A stretch of 64,000 bases of DNA from Gammaproteobacteria bacterium (GTDB lineage Bacteria; Pseudomonadota; Gammaproteobacteria; HK1), in the NCBI GenBank assembly GCA_021773635.1, contig JAJFJV010000017.1:186001-250000 (forward strand), read 5' to 3'. Below, piece by piece: positions 52,167 to 61,885 of this stretch. The notes beneath the pieces were generated by a model. That model was not told the DNA's origin, searched no databases, and saw only the letters and a program-made list of their open reading frames with translations. The position numbers were made by a program, and so were the translations under genes. The stretch's first letter is position 1; every line of letters starts with the position of its first letter.

Positions 52167-54833
52167 TCAAGCCGGGGTATCCAGTTCAGCCACCAGACAC
52201 TCTCGCAAACGCACCTCAGTGGCCCCTCCCAACGGCTGCCCGGCATCGTCCATCAGCAGAAAATGGTCCTCGGCCCGCTCGCCCAGGGTTGCTATACGCG
52301 CGGTTGTCAGGTGCACCTGATTTTCCACCAGCACCCGCCCAATTCGGGAAAGTAGCCCCGGCCGATCGGCGCTCACCACCTCCATGCGGGTAGCAGAAAC
52401 CTCCTCCTCGGGGAAAAACTGGACCGTGGTAGGAATCAGGAAATGACGGTAGCGACGCTGGGGCATACGCATTTCTGCACAAGCCACCTCCTGTGGCCGC
52501 GCCAGAGCCTGGCGCAGACGACCCCGGATTTGGGCCTTGCGGTGAGCGTCAGACACGGGCGCACCTGAAGCAGCCTCAAGCACAATATAAGTATCTACAC
52601 TCATGCCGTTAGGGGCGGTATGTATATTGGCCACCATCACATTCAGTTCCAAACCGTTAAATACGGCGGTGGTCGCGGCAAACAGATAATCCTGGTCGCG
52701 AGTATAGACAAAGACCTCTGTGCCACCGCGAATTTGGCGCACGTGAACCAACCGTGGTTCGGCCTCGCTATTTTTCAAAATAGCCTCAGTCTGCCAGACA
52801 ATATCTTCCGGCACCGTGCGCAGGAAATAATCGTTCCCAAGACCCTGCCAAAGGTCTTTGATCGCAGCCTCATCCGTACCCTTTCCGAGCAATAATTCCT
52901 GTGCTCTCCGACGCGTGGAGGCAACCAGATCTGCAGGTTTTGGAAAGGCTTTGCTACCACACTCAAGATTTGAGGCAGTGGCCTCGTACAGGTCCTTGAG
53001 CAGGGTTTCCTTCCAACCATTCCAGAGGTCGGGATTGGTCGCACGTATATCGGCCACGGTGAGCAGATAAAGGTGATCCAAGCAGCTGCGGTTACCCATC
53101 TGGTCCGCAAAACGCTGTACCACCTCGGGGTCGCCAATATCCTGCTTCTGTGCGGTCATGGACATTAACAGGTGGTGGCGCACCAGCCAGCTGACTAAAT
53201 CACGCTCATCATCGGGCAGACCGTGATGTTCGCAAAAGCGTCGTGCTTCCTCCGCCCCGAGCTGCGCGTGATGCCCGCCGCGCCCCTTGGCGATATCGTG
53301 TAGCAGACCGGCGAGATAGAGCAGTTCCGGCCGCTCTATCCTTTTGAATACCTCCATACAGTGGGGAAATTCCAGGTAACGGTGGGCTTGGGAAAACTCA
53401 CGCAGATTACGTACCACGCCCAGGGTGTGATCATCCACGGTATAGGCATGAAACAAGTCGTACTGCATCTGACCAACGATGCGGGCGAACACGGGTAGAT
53501 AGGCGGAAAGCACGCCATAGCGATGCATGCGCCGAAAACCGTGGGCCACCCCGCGTTTCTGGCGCACGATGCGCAGGAACAGGGCATGCGCCTTGGGGTC
53601 ATCGCGAAAGTTGTCATCGATTAGATAGCAATGGTCTCGCGCCAGACGAATGGTCTCGGGATGCACTCCCTTCATGCCGGGATGGCTTTGCAATACCAGA
53701 AACATCTCGAGTAACGCCAGGGGGCGGCGGCGAAACACGGTATCGTCGATGGCCTCGAGCAGCCTGTTACGCACCTGAAAGCGCTTATTGATGGGAATGA
53801 CTTCCGCTTCCTCACTACCGTGCAGAAAAAACTCCCGGAACAGGGCCAGCAGCACCTCATTCAGACAACGCAGCTCTCGCACGGAACGAAAGTAATCCTG
53901 CATGAACTGCTCCACCGCGAGACACTCGGTGCGATCGTGGTAACCCAGACGAGAGGCCAGCTCACGCTGGTAATCGAAGAGCAATCGGTCTTCCCGTCGT
54001 CCTGCCACCAGGTGCAGGGCGAAGCGGATCCGCCAGAGAAAATTCTGCCCGGCCACCAGGCTGTCATATTCGGGCTCGGTGAGAAAACCCCGGCTCAGTA
54101 ACTCGCTGTAACTGTCGGCGTAGAAATGGCGCTTCACCACCCAGCCGATCATCTGAATATCACGCAGGCCCCCAGGCCCCTCCTTGATATTGGGCTCCAG
54201 GTTATAGGCGGTATCGTGGAATTTATGGTGGCGTGCCACCTGCTCTTCGGACTTGGCGGAAAAAAAGGCCGCGCTGTCCCATATGGCGTTGCGCCCGGTG
54301 CAATGCCGCATCTCCTGGAACAGTCCTGCCGGCCCCGTGAGCAGGCGGGACTCCATCAGGCTGGTAGCCACGGTAATGTCGCGGGTTGACTCCTCCACGC
54401 AATCGGCCACGGTGCGCACGCTGTGACCAGGTTCCAGGCCAATATCCCAGAGAAAGGTCAGAAACTGCTGAATCTTTTGGCTCTGATCGGCACTCGGCAC
54501 CTCCGTGAGGAGCACCATGAGGTCGATGTCGGAACCGGGATGAAGCTCTTTGCGACCGTAACCACCCACCGCTATGAGGGCAAAATGGCCCTCCAGGGAC
54601 AGTTTGAAATGCGCCCACAGGCTGACAAGCAACCGATCCACCAGCACCGCTCGCTCACCCACCAGGCGATGTGCGGAGATATCGGACCAAAACCGCTCGG
54701 CACGCGCCTGTTCCGCCGCCAGCAGGGCAGCGCGTATCTGTACCGGGGCATCGTCCGCCGCCAGCAGGCAGATGAAATCCAGGTCATCACAGACGTTTTC
54801 CGCTGTGGCAATTTCCCCCGGGTCGCCAGCCAC
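52167..54833 (-). CDS. glnD: Bifunctional uridylyltransferase/uridylyl-removing enzyme GlnD
   Basis: GlnD senses glutamine and adds or removes UMP on PII. The 888-residue protein has the full domain order: a nucleotidyltransferase (GGYGRKELHPGSDIDLMVL, near 95-113), a GlnD-specific helical part, an HD domain (YLAGLLHDIAKGRGGHHAQL, near 500) and two C-terminal ACT domains (VMVANIHTAPNGMSVDTYIV; TRMEVVSADRPGLLSRIGRV). It ends 22 bp from the moaD stop and starts 4 bp after map, with which it forms the common map-glnD pair. Confidence 0.97.
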   Translation of the reverse strand: MAGDPGEIATAENVCDDLDFICLLAADDAPVQIRAALLAAEQARAERFWSDISAHRLVGERAVLVDRLLVSLWAHFKLSLEGHFALIAVGGYGRKELHPGSDIDLMVLLTEVPSADQSQKIQQFLTFLWDIGLEPGHSVRTVADCVEESTRDITVATSLMESRLLTGPAGLFQEMRHCTGRNAIWDSAAFFSAKSEEQVARHHKFHDTAYNLEPNIKEGPGGLRDIQMIGWVVKRHFYADSYSELLSRGFLTEPEYDSLVAGQNFLWRIRFALHLVAGRREDRLLFDYQRELASRLGYHDRTECLAVEQFMQDYFRSVRELRCLNEVLLALFREFFLHGSEEAEVIPINKRFQVRNRLLEAIDDTVFRRRPLALLEMFLVLQSHPGMKGVHPETIRLARDHCYLIDDNFRDDPKAHALFLRIVRQKRGVAHGFRRMHRYGVLSAYLPVFARIVGQMQYDLFHAYTVDDHTLGVVRNLREFSQAHRYLEFPHCMEVFKRIERPELLYLAGLLHDIAKGRGGHHAQLGAEEARRFCEHHGLPDDERDLVSWLVRHHLLMSMTAQKQDIGDPEVVQRFADQMGNRSCLDHLYLLTVADIRATNPDLWNGWKETLLKDLYEATASNLECGSKAFPKPADLVASTRRRAQELLLGKGTDEAAIKDLWQGLGNDYFLRTVPEDIVWQTEAILKNSEAEPRLVHVRQIRGGTEVFVYTRDQDYLFAATTAVFNGLELNVMVANIHTAPNGMSVDTYIVLEAASGAPVSDAHRKAQIRGRLRQALARPQEVACAEMRMPQRRYRHFLIPTTVQFFPEEEVSATRMEVVSADRPGLLSRIGRVLVENQVHLTTARIATLGERAEDHFLLMDDAGQPLGGATEVRLRECLVAELDTPA

Positions 54834-54837
54834 TAAC

Positions 54838-55614
54838 TCAACCTTTGGCGTCGGGCAAACGGGTCAGCACCTCAAATCCGTCGTCGGTCACCAGTATGGT
54901 GTGTTCCCATTGGGCCGAAAGATCCCGGTCCCGGGTGACTACGGTCCAGCCATCAGACAGTACCTTCACATTGCGCTTGCCGACATTGATCATGGGCTCA
55001 ATGGTAAAAATCATTCCCGCCGCCAGGGTCTCACCGGTGCCCGGCCGACCGTAATGCAACACTTGCGGGTTTTCATGAAATTCGCGACCAATGCCATGGC
55101 CACAATATTCCCGCACGACCGAATAGCCTTCTCCCTCCGCCAGGGTCTGGATAGCATGGCCAATGTCACCAAGTTGTATGCCCGGGCGCACCATATTGAT
55201 GCCCTTCCACATACAGTCCTCACTGATACGCATCAAACGGCGGGCGCGCACCGAGGCCTCACCGACGGCAAACATACGACTGGTATCACCATGAAAGCCG
55301 TCCTTGATCACGGTGATATCGATATTCACGATGTCTCCCTTCTTGAGACGCTTTTCCCCGGGGATGCCGTGGCAGACCTGATGGTTCACCGAGGTGCAGA
55401 TTGACTTTGGGAAACCGTGATAGTTAAGCGGTGCCGGAATAGTTTGCTGCACATCGACCATAAAATCGTGACAGATACGATCCAGCTCACCGGTGGTGAT
55501 ACCGGGAACCACATGGGGCTCAATCATGCGTAGCACATCAGCCGCCAGCACGCCGGCGACCCGCATCTTCTCGATCTCGGCGGCGGTCTTAATCGAGATG
55601 AGTGAATTTTTCAT
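54838..55614 (-). CDS. map: Methionine aminopeptidase type I
   Basis: Map removes the N-terminal Met of new proteins. The 258-residue enzyme starts at ATG 55614 (MKNSLISIKTAAEIEKMRVA). The metal ligands lie in VNIDITVIKDGFHGDTSRMF (two Asp), YCGHGIGREFHENPQ (His), FTIEPMIN (Glu) and WEHTILVT (Glu). It is encoded opposite to rpsB, the usual gammaproteobacterial map/rpsB divergence, and upstream of glnD. Confidence 0.97.
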   Translation of the reverse strand: MKNSLISIKTAAEIEKMRVAGVLAADVLRMIEPHVVPGITTGELDRICHDFMVDVQQTIPAPLNYHGFPKSICTSVNHQVCHGIPGEKRLKKGDIVNIDITVIKDGFHGDTSRMFAVGEASVRARRLMRISEDCMWKGINMVRPGIQLGDIGHAIQTLAEGEGYSVVREYCGHGIGREFHENPQVLHYGRPGTGETLAAGMIFTIEPMINVGKRNVKVLSDGWTVVTRDRDLSAQWEHTILVTDDGFEVLTRLPDAKG

Positions 55615-55748
55615 GTCCATTTATAAGTGATTCCTGGGTGCGCCCTTTGGCAGGCGCCTTGTCTGACGGCGTGAAGCAGACTCAAAAAGAGCGCGCCGGG
55701 CGATCTGGAGGAAGAAGATTTTCTCCTTTTGTTCCGCGTACTTGTCGA

Positions 55749-55777
55749 TTGTCGTATCGTGCCGTCTATGGTATAAA
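55749..55777 (+). promoter_or_regulatory. Probable sigma-70 promoter of rpsB
   Basis: The -35 TTGTCG (55749-55754) and -10 TATAAA (55772-55777) have a 17-bp spacer. This puts the transcription start near 55784 and gives a leader of about 158 nt before rpsB, similar in length to the E. coli rpsB leader. Confidence 0.65.
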
Positions 55778-55815
55778 TTCGCGCCCCCGAAAGGCAACAT
55801 GTCGGGGAATTTAGC

Positions 55816-55835
55816 CGGGGCCCTGCAGGGCCCCG
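55816..55835 (+). promoter_or_regulatory. Perfect 20-bp palindrome in the rpsB leader
   Basis: CGGGGCCCTGCAGGGCCCCG is a perfect palindrome inside the 158-nt leader. The rpsB leader of gammaproteobacteria is known to bind S2 for autoregulation; this stem is a likely part of that structure. The rest of the stretch 55615-55941 holds the promoter and leader but no gene. Confidence 0.5.
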
Positions 55836-55941
55836 AAATCCGCACACGCACCGTCACAGGGTTCCGGGTGCTCGCGCCAGCTAGCGCGGGTTGAGTTCTG
55901 GGGTGCGTGGAGGCCAAACCCACTATATCAGGAGTTATAAA

Positions 55942-56784
55942 ATGGCAGACGTTTCGATGCGCGACATGCTCGAAGTCGGGGTTCACTTCGGTCATCGGAC
56001 CCGCTACTGGGACCCGCGCATGGCCCCCTATATTTTCGGTGAGCGGAAAAAAATCCACATCATCGATCTCGAGAAAAGCCTTCCCCTTTACCGCGACGCC
56101 GTACACTTTCTCGGCCGCATGGCCGCCAATCGCGGCGTCATCCTGTTCGTCGGCACCAAACGTGCTGCCCAGGAGGCCGTGCGTGAGGAAGCCGCTCGCT
56201 GTGGCATGCCCTATGTCGACCGACGCTGGCTCGGCGGCATGCTGACCAACTTCAAAACCGTGTCGGGCCGGGTCAAACGGCTGCTGGATCTGGAGAAAAT
56301 GGAAGCTGAGGGTGGTTTCGATAAGCTCAGCAAAAAGGAAACCCTTTCGCGCCGGCGTGAGATGGAAAAGCTCGAACGCAGCCTGGGTGGCATCAAAAAC
56401 ATGAACGGCCTGCCCGATGTCCTCTTCATCGTCGATGTTGGACACGAAGACATCGCTGTTCAGGAGGCCGTGAAGCTGGGCATTCCGGTGGTCGGCGTGG
56501 TGGATACCAACAACAGCCCCGAGGGTGTGGATTACATCATTCCCGGCAACGATGACTCCATCGGTGCCATCCAGCTCTACGTAAAGGGTGTTGCCGACGG
56601 CATTCTTGATGCGCGCACGGTGAGTGAAGGTGCGGCCGCAATGGAGAAGATTGCCGCTGCCGTAACTGAGGAGAGTACTGCCACCGAAGCGGCAGAGTCA
56701 CCCGCCCCAGCCGCGGAAACTGAAGCGGCTCCAGCGGCAGAAGCGCCTGCTTCAGAGACCGAGGCCGCCACGCCCTCTTCCTGA
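55942..56784 (+). CDS. rpsB: 30S ribosomal protein S2
   Basis: A core small-subunit protein. ATG 55942 ([20 protein letters not shown]) follows an AGGAG ribosome site. The 280-residue protein contains the S2 signatures [36 protein letters not shown]-like [20 protein letters not shown], and [20 protein letters not shown]. It has a long Ala/Glu/Pro-rich C-terminal tail (from about residue 245) beyond the usual fold, found in some proteobacteria. It heads the rpsB-tsf-pyrH-frr unit. Confidence 0.98.
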   Translation: MADVSMRDMLEVGVHFGHRTRYWDPRMAPYIFGERKKIHIIDLEKSLPLYRDAVHFLGRMAANRGVILFVGTKRAAQEAVREEAARCGMPYVDRRWLGGMLTNFKTVSGRVKRLLDLEKMEAEGGFDKLSKKETLSRRREMEKLERSLGGIKNMNGLPDVLFIVDVGHEDIAVQEAVKLGIPVVGVVDTNNSPEGVDYIIPGNDDSIGAIQLYVKGVADGILDARTVSEGAAAMEKIAAAVTEESTATEAAESPAPAAETEAAPAAEAPASETEAATPSS

Positions 56785-56810
56785 GCATTGCTCGAGCCAG
56801 CCCCACAGTA

Positions 56811-56831
56811 CCCCGGGCAAACACCCCGGGG
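56811..56831 (+). terminator. Hairpin between rpsB and tsf
   Basis: CCCCGGG-caaacac-CCCGGGG (56811-56831) is a 7-bp GC stem 27 bp after the rpsB stop, without a T run. It probably acts as a partial terminator or processing site, as in other rpsB-tsf operons. Confidence 0.5.
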
Positions 56832-56890
56832 TCCAAACTTAAAAATATCGCCGTCAACTAGCGGTGGCGATCAGTCAGGTGATTAGGATC

Positions 56891-57772
56891 ATGCAGATCA
56901 GTGCAGCATTAGTTAAAGAATTACGCGGGCGCACCGGCGCCGGCATGATGGAATGCAAAAAGGCCCTGGTAGCGGCCGAGGGCGACGTTGAAAAGGCCCT
57001 GGATACCATGCGTCGTGATGGCCAGGCCAAGGCAGATAAAAAGGCCAGCCGAATTGCAGCCGAGGGCCTGGTGGCCTTTGCCGTTGATGGCGCCAGGGCT
57101 GCCATAGCCGAGGTCAACTGTGAAACTGACTTCGTCGCCAAGGAAAATGAGTTTCAGGATTTCCTCCAGGCAGTAACCGGACGCGTGCTGGCCAAGTCTC
57201 CAGCAGATGTCAGCGCCCTGGCTGAAGTCTCCATGGATGATGACGGTGGCCCCACGGTCGAGGAGCGGCGCCGGGAGCTGGTAGCAAAGATTGGCGAGAA
57301 TATCTCGGTACGGCGTTTCGCCACCCTGGAAAGCAGCGACGGCACCCTCGGCAGTTATCTGCACGGTGGTCGTATCGGCGTACTGGTCGAACTTGATGGT
57401 GGCAGCGAAGATATCGCTCGCGACATCGCCATGCACGTGGCCGCCAGCCGCCCCTTATGCGTTTCCGAAGCCGAAGTGCCCGCCGATGAGGTGGCACGGG
57501 AAAAGGCCATCCTGGTGGGTCAGGCCGCGGACAGCGGCAAGCCCGAGGCGATTATCGAGAAAATGGTTGCCGGACGGATGAAGAAATACTTCGCCGAAAT
57601 CACCCTGCTCGGCCAGGCCTTTGTAAAAGACCCTGACCTCTCGGTGGAGAAATACCTCAAGCAGAACGGCTGCACGGTACGACGCTTTGTACGCTTTGAG
57701 GTCGGAGAGGGCATGGAAAAGCGCTCGGAAAACTTTGCCGAAGAAGTAAAGGCCCAGGTGCAAGCCAGCTAA
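56891..57772 (+). CDS. tsf: Elongation factor Ts
   Basis: EF-Ts exchanges GDP for GTP on EF-Tu. ATG 56891 (MQISAALVKELRGRTGAGMM) gives 293 residues. The N-terminal UBA-like module ends in ECKKALVAAEGDVEKALDTM, and the TDFVAKEN motif of the core contacts EF-Tu. The C-terminal KYLKQNGCTVRRFVRFEVGE is typical. The open frame upstream to 56864 is not family-like. It is cotranscribed with rpsB. Confidence 0.98.
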   Translation: MQISAALVKELRGRTGAGMMECKKALVAAEGDVEKALDTMRRDGQAKADKKASRIAAEGLVAFAVDGARAAIAEVNCETDFVAKENEFQDFLQAVTGRVLAKSPADVSALAEVSMDDDGGPTVEERRRELVAKIGENISVRRFATLESSDGTLGSYLHGGRIGVLVELDGGSEDIARDIAMHVAASRPLCVSEAEVPADEVAREKAILVGQAADSGKPEAIIEKMVAGRMKKYFAEITLLGQAFVKDPDLSVEKYLKQNGCTVRRFVRFEVGEGMEKRSENFAEEVKAQVQAS

Positions 57773-57781
57773 AGCCTGCCC

Positions 57782-58510
57782 ATGCCCGCCCCCGAGCTCA
57801 AATATCGGCGTATCCTGCTCAAACTGAGCGGTGAAGCGCTTATGGGGTCAGGGGATTACGGCATAGACCCGGCGGTACTGGAACGCCTTGCCAGCGAGAT
57901 CAAGGATCTGGTTGCCGCCGGCGTTGAACCCGGCATCGTCATCGGTGCCGGGAATATCTCCCGGGGAGCCAGCTTGGCGGATCAGGGTATGGCACGGGTG
58001 ACGGGCGATCACATCGGTATGCTGGCAACCGTGATCAACAGCCTGGCGCTACAGGACATCCTGGAACGTCACGGGCTGTCCACGCGGGTGATGTCGGCGT
58101 TGCCGGTCAACACGGTCTGTGAGGACTACCAGCAACGGCGTGCCATTCGTCATCTCGAGAAGGGTCGTGTAGTCATTTTTGCTGCCGGCACGGGCAATCC
58201 CTTCTTCACCACGGATTCTGCGGCCAGCCTGCGTGCCATCGAGATCGATGCCACGCTGATGATCAAGGCCACCAAGGTGGACGGTGTATATAGCGCCGAC
58301 CCGATGCTTGATGCAGGCGCCGAACGCTACACTCACCTTGATTACGACCGGGTGCTGGCTGAACGACTCGGGGTCATGGACGCAACGGCAATCGTCCTGT
58401 GTCGTGATCACGGCATGCGCCTGCGGGTACTCGACATGAACCAGAAAGGAGGCCTGCTGGCAGCGGCACGCGGCGAAGCCGTAGGCACTCTCATCGATGG
58501 CAATCAATAA
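57782..58510 (+). CDS. pyrH: Uridylate kinase PyrH
   Basis: PyrH phosphorylates UMP to UDP. The 242-residue protein has [16 protein letters not shown] at the start, [20 protein letters not shown], and the C-terminal [16 protein letters not shown]. The phosphate-loop segment reads [11 protein letters not shown], whereas most PyrH proteins have GGGNIFRG; the Gly-to-Ala and Phe-to-Ser changes are worth noting, though the fold is intact. It lies 9 bp after tsf. Confidence 0.96.
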   Translation: MPAPELKYRRILLKLSGEALMGSGDYGIDPAVLERLASEIKDLVAAGVEPGIVIGAGNISRGASLADQGMARVTGDHIGMLATVINSLALQDILERHGLSTRVMSALPVNTVCEDYQQRRAIRHLEKGRVVIFAAGTGNPFFTTDSAASLRAIEIDATLMIKATKVDGVYSADPMLDAGAERYTHLDYDRVLAERLGVMDATAIVLCRDHGMRLRVLDMNQKGGLLAAARGEAVGTLIDGNQ

Positions 58511-58526
58511 AGTGAGGCCCTAAGCC

Positions 58527-59084
58527 ATGCTGGAAGATATTAAATCGGATGCGACTCAGCGCATGGGAAAAAGCGTCAAAGCGCTACAGGGTACGCTGAC
58601 CAAACTGCGCACCGGCCGCGCCCACACCAGCCTGCTGGATCATATCCTCGTTCCTTACTATGGCAGCGATGTGCCCATAAACCAGGTGGCAAATATCGCC
58701 GTTGGCGATGCCCGCACGCTGACCGTGACGCCTTGGGAAAAGCCCATGATGCAGGTCGTGGAAAAGGCCATCCGCGACTCGGATCTTGGCCTTAACCCGG
58801 TCACCTCGGGGACGGTCATGCGGGTACCGCTGCCAGCACTGACCGAGGAACGCCGGCGCGATATGACACGTATTGTGCGTCAGGAAGCGGAAGGGACACG
58901 GGTGGCCATCCGCAATATCCGCCGTGATGCGAATCACACCCTCAAGGAGTTGCTCAAGGAAAAGGAAATCACCGAGGACGATGAGCGCCAGGGCGAGCAG
59001 GAGATGCAGCAACTCACGGATCGCTTTATCGCCGAGGTGGAACAGATACTCAAGGACAAAGAAACCGAGCTGATGGAGGTTTGA
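58527..59084 (+). CDS. frr: Ribosome recycling factor
   Basis: Frr splits post-termination ribosomes with EF-G. The 185-residue protein is the normal length. Signatures are [60 protein letters not shown] and the Glu-rich C-terminal helix. The gene lies 16 bp after pyrH, in the standard order. Confidence 0.98.
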   Translation: MLEDIKSDATQRMGKSVKALQGTLTKLRTGRAHTSLLDHILVPYYGSDVPINQVANIAVGDARTLTVTPWEKPMMQVVEKAIRDSDLGLNPVTSGTVMRVPLPALTEERRRDMTRIVRQEAEGTRVAIRNIRRDANHTLKELLKEKEITEDDERQGEQEMQQLTDRFIAEVEQILKDKETELMEV

Positions 59085-59132
59085 TTCCCCTCCCTCCGCC
59101 CTGTATCCCGGTCTTATTTGGCTTCCCTGACG

Positions 59133-59876
59133 ATGCCCGCTGAAACCCCCACACTGCCCAGACATATCGCCATCATTATGGACGGTAACGGGCGCTGGGC
59201 ACGACAACGCCACCTGCCGCGCTTTGCCGGACACAAGGCGGGGGTCGATACCGTCAGAAAACTGGTACGACATTGCGGCGAGATGGGCATTTCAGCCATG
59301 ACTCTGTTTGCCTTCAGCAGTGAGAACTGGCGACGCCCCGAGAAGGAAGTCAGTCTGCTAATGGGGCTGTTTGTCACTGCCCTGGAGCAACAGCTTAAAA
59401 AACTGAACAAACACAATGTACGCCTGCGCATCATCGGTGACCGCAGCCCATTCAACGCCAAACTCAAGGCCTTGATTGACGACGCCGAGGCCCGCACCAG
59501 CGATAATACCGGCCTGGAGCTTGTGATCGCGGCCAATTACGGCGGTCGCTGGGATATCTGTCAGGCAGCACGCACACTGGCAAGGCTGGCCAGCCAGGGC
59601 GCACTTGATCCGGATGCAATCAGCCCGGAACTACTGCAGTCGCATCTGAGCCTGAACGATCTGCCAGAGCCGGACCTCTTTATCCGCACCGGCGGTGAAA
59701 AACGGGTCAGCAACTATCTGTTGTGGCAACTGGCCTACACCGAGTTCTATTTCACCGACACCCTGTGGCCTGATTTTGACCACATCGCCCTCGAAAAGGC
59801 CCTCAGTTCCTATCGCTCCCGTGAACGCCGCTTCGGCCGTACCAGCGAACAAATCTCCGCAGCTCAGGATGACTGA
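59133..59876 (+). CDS. uppS: Undecaprenyl diphosphate synthase UppS
   Basis: A cis-prenyltransferase that makes the C55 lipid carrier for cell-wall precursors. From ATG 59133 (MPAETPTLPRHIAIIMDGNG) it has 247 residues. The Asp of IIMDGNGRWARQ and the HKAG motif (FAGHKAGVDTVRKLVRH) form the catalytic core, and DLFIRTGGEKRVSNYLLWQL and YTEFYFTDTLWPDF are conserved. The open frame from TTG 59118 adds five unlikely residues. The stop is 6 bp before cdsA. Confidence 0.97.
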   Translation: MPAETPTLPRHIAIIMDGNGRWARQRHLPRFAGHKAGVDTVRKLVRHCGEMGISAMTLFAFSSENWRRPEKEVSLLMGLFVTALEQQLKKLNKHNVRLRIIGDRSPFNAKLKALIDDAEARTSDNTGLELVIAANYGGRWDICQAARTLARLASQGALDPDAISPELLQSHLSLNDLPEPDLFIRTGGEKRVSNYLLWQLAYTEFYFTDTLWPDFDHIALEKALSSYRSRERRFGRTSEQISAAQDD

Positions 59877-59882
59877 AAGAGC

Positions 59883-60704
59883 ATGAGCGGTCTCGGCGCC
59901 CGCCTCGCCACCGCCGGGATTCTGGCCCCCCTGTTGCTTGCCGGGGTGCTTTACCTGCCAACGCTTTGGCTTGCCTTTGCGCTCGCCTTCTTTGTCCTGC
60001 TCGCCGCATGGGAGTGGAGTGGCCTCATGGGCTGGCAACGCCCTGCGGCACGGGCCGCCTATACCGTGCTTGTGACCGCTGCGCTTGCCCTCGTCTATCT
60101 GGTGAATACCATTTCCCTGCCCCTGTGCATGCTTGCCCTTGGCTGGTGGCTCTACGCCTTCCGCTGGCTCATCCGCCAACAACTCGCGGCCCCGGATGCC
60201 AGCCCGCGTCTGTTTCTTCCCCTGCCGCTCACGGGCCTGCTGATCCTGTTGCCCGCCTGGAGTGGATTGGTTCATCTGCATGGCCAGGGTGAAGAAGGTC
60301 GCCTCTTCATGGTGTTGCTGCTACTGCTCATATGGGGTGCAGATTCCGGAGCCTATTTTGCCGGTCGCACCTGGGGAAACCGGCGCCTGGCATCGCGTAT
60401 CAGCCCCGGTAAAACGTGGGAAGGTGTAGGGGGCGCTCTGGTCGCCACCGCCGCACTGGCATCGGCAGCAGCAATGTATCTGGAATTGGGATTATCTGCG
60501 GCACTTTTGCTGCTCTCCCTCTGTCTACTGACCACTCTGGTCTCCATTGGCGGCGACCTGGCAGAAAGCCTGTTCAAGCGCCGCGCCGGAGTCAAAGACA
60601 GCGGCAGTCTGCTGCCGGGGCATGGCGGTATACTGGACCGCATCGACAGCCTCACCGCGGCTGCCCCGTTCTTCGTCCTCGGACTCTACTTCACAGGGCT
60701 ATAA
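59883..60704 (+). CDS. cdsA: Phosphatidate cytidylyltransferase CdsA
   Basis: CdsA makes CDP-diacylglycerol for phospholipid synthesis. The 273-residue protein is mostly membrane-embedded, with about eight helices. The signature KDSGSLLPGHGGILDRIDSL near the C-terminus and DSGAYFAGRTWGNRRLA are typical, and GKTWEGVGGALVAT lies between them. The stop overlaps or abuts dxr. The order uppS-cdsA-dxr is standard. Confidence 0.97.
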   Translation: MSGLGARLATAGILAPLLLAGVLYLPTLWLAFALAFFVLLAAWEWSGLMGWQRPAARAAYTVLVTAALALVYLVNTISLPLCMLALGWWLYAFRWLIRQQLAAPDASPRLFLPLPLTGLLILLPAWSGLVHLHGQGEEGRLFMVLLLLLIWGADSGAYFAGRTWGNRRLASRISPGKTWEGVGGALVATAALASAAAMYLELGLSAALLLLSLCLLTTLVSIGGDLAESLFKRRAGVKDSGSLLPGHGGILDRIDSLTAAAPFFVLGLYFTGL

Positions 60705-61883
60705 GTGATTGGCATCAGCATACTGGGATCCACCGGCAGTATCGGGCTCAACACCCTGGATGTCATCGCCCGGAATCGGGGACGCTTCCGGGTGGTTGCC
60801 CTGACGGCCAACAGTAGCGACGAACGGCTGGCAGAACAGTGCATCGAGTGGCAACCGGAGTTTGCCGTGATGGCGGATGCGGATGCCGCGGAACGCCTGC
60901 AGCGACGCCTCCATAACACAGAGTCATCGACTATCGTCTTGGCCGGCACTGAAGGACTGGAACAAGTTGCCGCCCTGCCGCAGGTAGGCTATGTCATGGC
61001 CGCCATTGTGGGCGCTGCGGGATTGCTGCCAACACTGGCAGCGGCGCGGGCGGGGAAACGGGTCCTGCTCGCGAACAAGGAAGCCCTGGTGATGTCCGGG
61101 CAACTATTGATAGACGCGGTCCACGAGCATGGTGGTGAACTGCTACCCATCGACAGCGAACACAACGCCATCTTTCAGGCCATGCCCCCGCCCGGTGCTG
61201 CCGGGCTGGACCAGGCGGGCGTACGACGCATCCTGCTTACTGGCTCGGGAGGTCCCTTCCGCACCCGCCCGCTGGAAAGTTTTCACGAAATTTCTCCCGC
61301 CGAGGCCTGTGCCCACCCGAACTGGAAGATGGGGCGCAAAATCTCGGTAGATTCGGCCACCATGATGAATAAGGGGCTGGAACTCATCGAGGCCTGCTGG
61401 CTGTTTGCCACCGGACCAGAACGCATCGAGGTATTGATTCACCCGCAGAGCGTTATCCACTCCATGGTGGAATACAGCGACGGCTCGGTACTGGCGCAGC
61501 TGGGAAACCCGGACATGCGCACCCCCATTGCGCACGCCCTGGCCTGGCCAGAGCGGATCGACGCAGGCGTTGCGGCACTGGACCTGGTAAAGATTGCGGG
61601 TCTCAGCTTCGAGGCACCGGATACCGAGCGCTTTCCCTGCTTGCGCCTGGGCTTTGAAGCCGCACGGGCGGGCGGCACCGCCAGCGTTCATCTCAATGCC
61701 GCCAATGAGATCGCGGTAGACGCCTTCCTTAACGGGAAACTGTCCTTTACGGATATTCCGCGGGTTATTGAGCACACGCTTGAAGCTCACACAATGGTGC
61801 CGGTGCAGGATCTCGACACCGTACTTGCCGCTGATCACGCGGCCCGCGCCACCGCCGCCACCTGTATCGCAGAGCTCTCCTGA
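60705..61883 (+). CDS. dxr: 1-deoxy-D-xylulose-5-phosphate reductoisomerase
   Basis: Dxr is the second enzyme of the MEP isoprenoid pathway and feeds UppS. It starts at GTG 60705 ([20 protein letters not shown]). The 392-residue protein has the NADPH-binding GSTGSIG, then [25 protein letters not shown] and [11 protein letters not shown]. The metal- and substrate-binding [20 protein letters not shown] follows. The stop is 2 bp before rseP. Confidence 0.98.
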   Translation: MIGISILGSTGSIGLNTLDVIARNRGRFRVVALTANSSDERLAEQCIEWQPEFAVMADADAAERLQRRLHNTESSTIVLAGTEGLEQVAALPQVGYVMAAIVGAAGLLPTLAAARAGKRVLLANKEALVMSGQLLIDAVHEHGGELLPIDSEHNAIFQAMPPPGAAGLDQAGVRRILLTGSGGPFRTRPLESFHEISPAEACAHPNWKMGRKISVDSATMMNKGLELIEACWLFATGPERIEVLIHPQSVIHSMVEYSDGSVLAQLGNPDMRTPIAHALAWPERIDAGVAALDLVKIAGLSFEAPDTERFPCLRLGFEAARAGGTASVHLNAANEIAVDAFLNGKLSFTDIPRVIEHTLEAHTMVPVQDLDTVLAADHAARATAATCIAELS

Positions 61884-61885
61884 TT

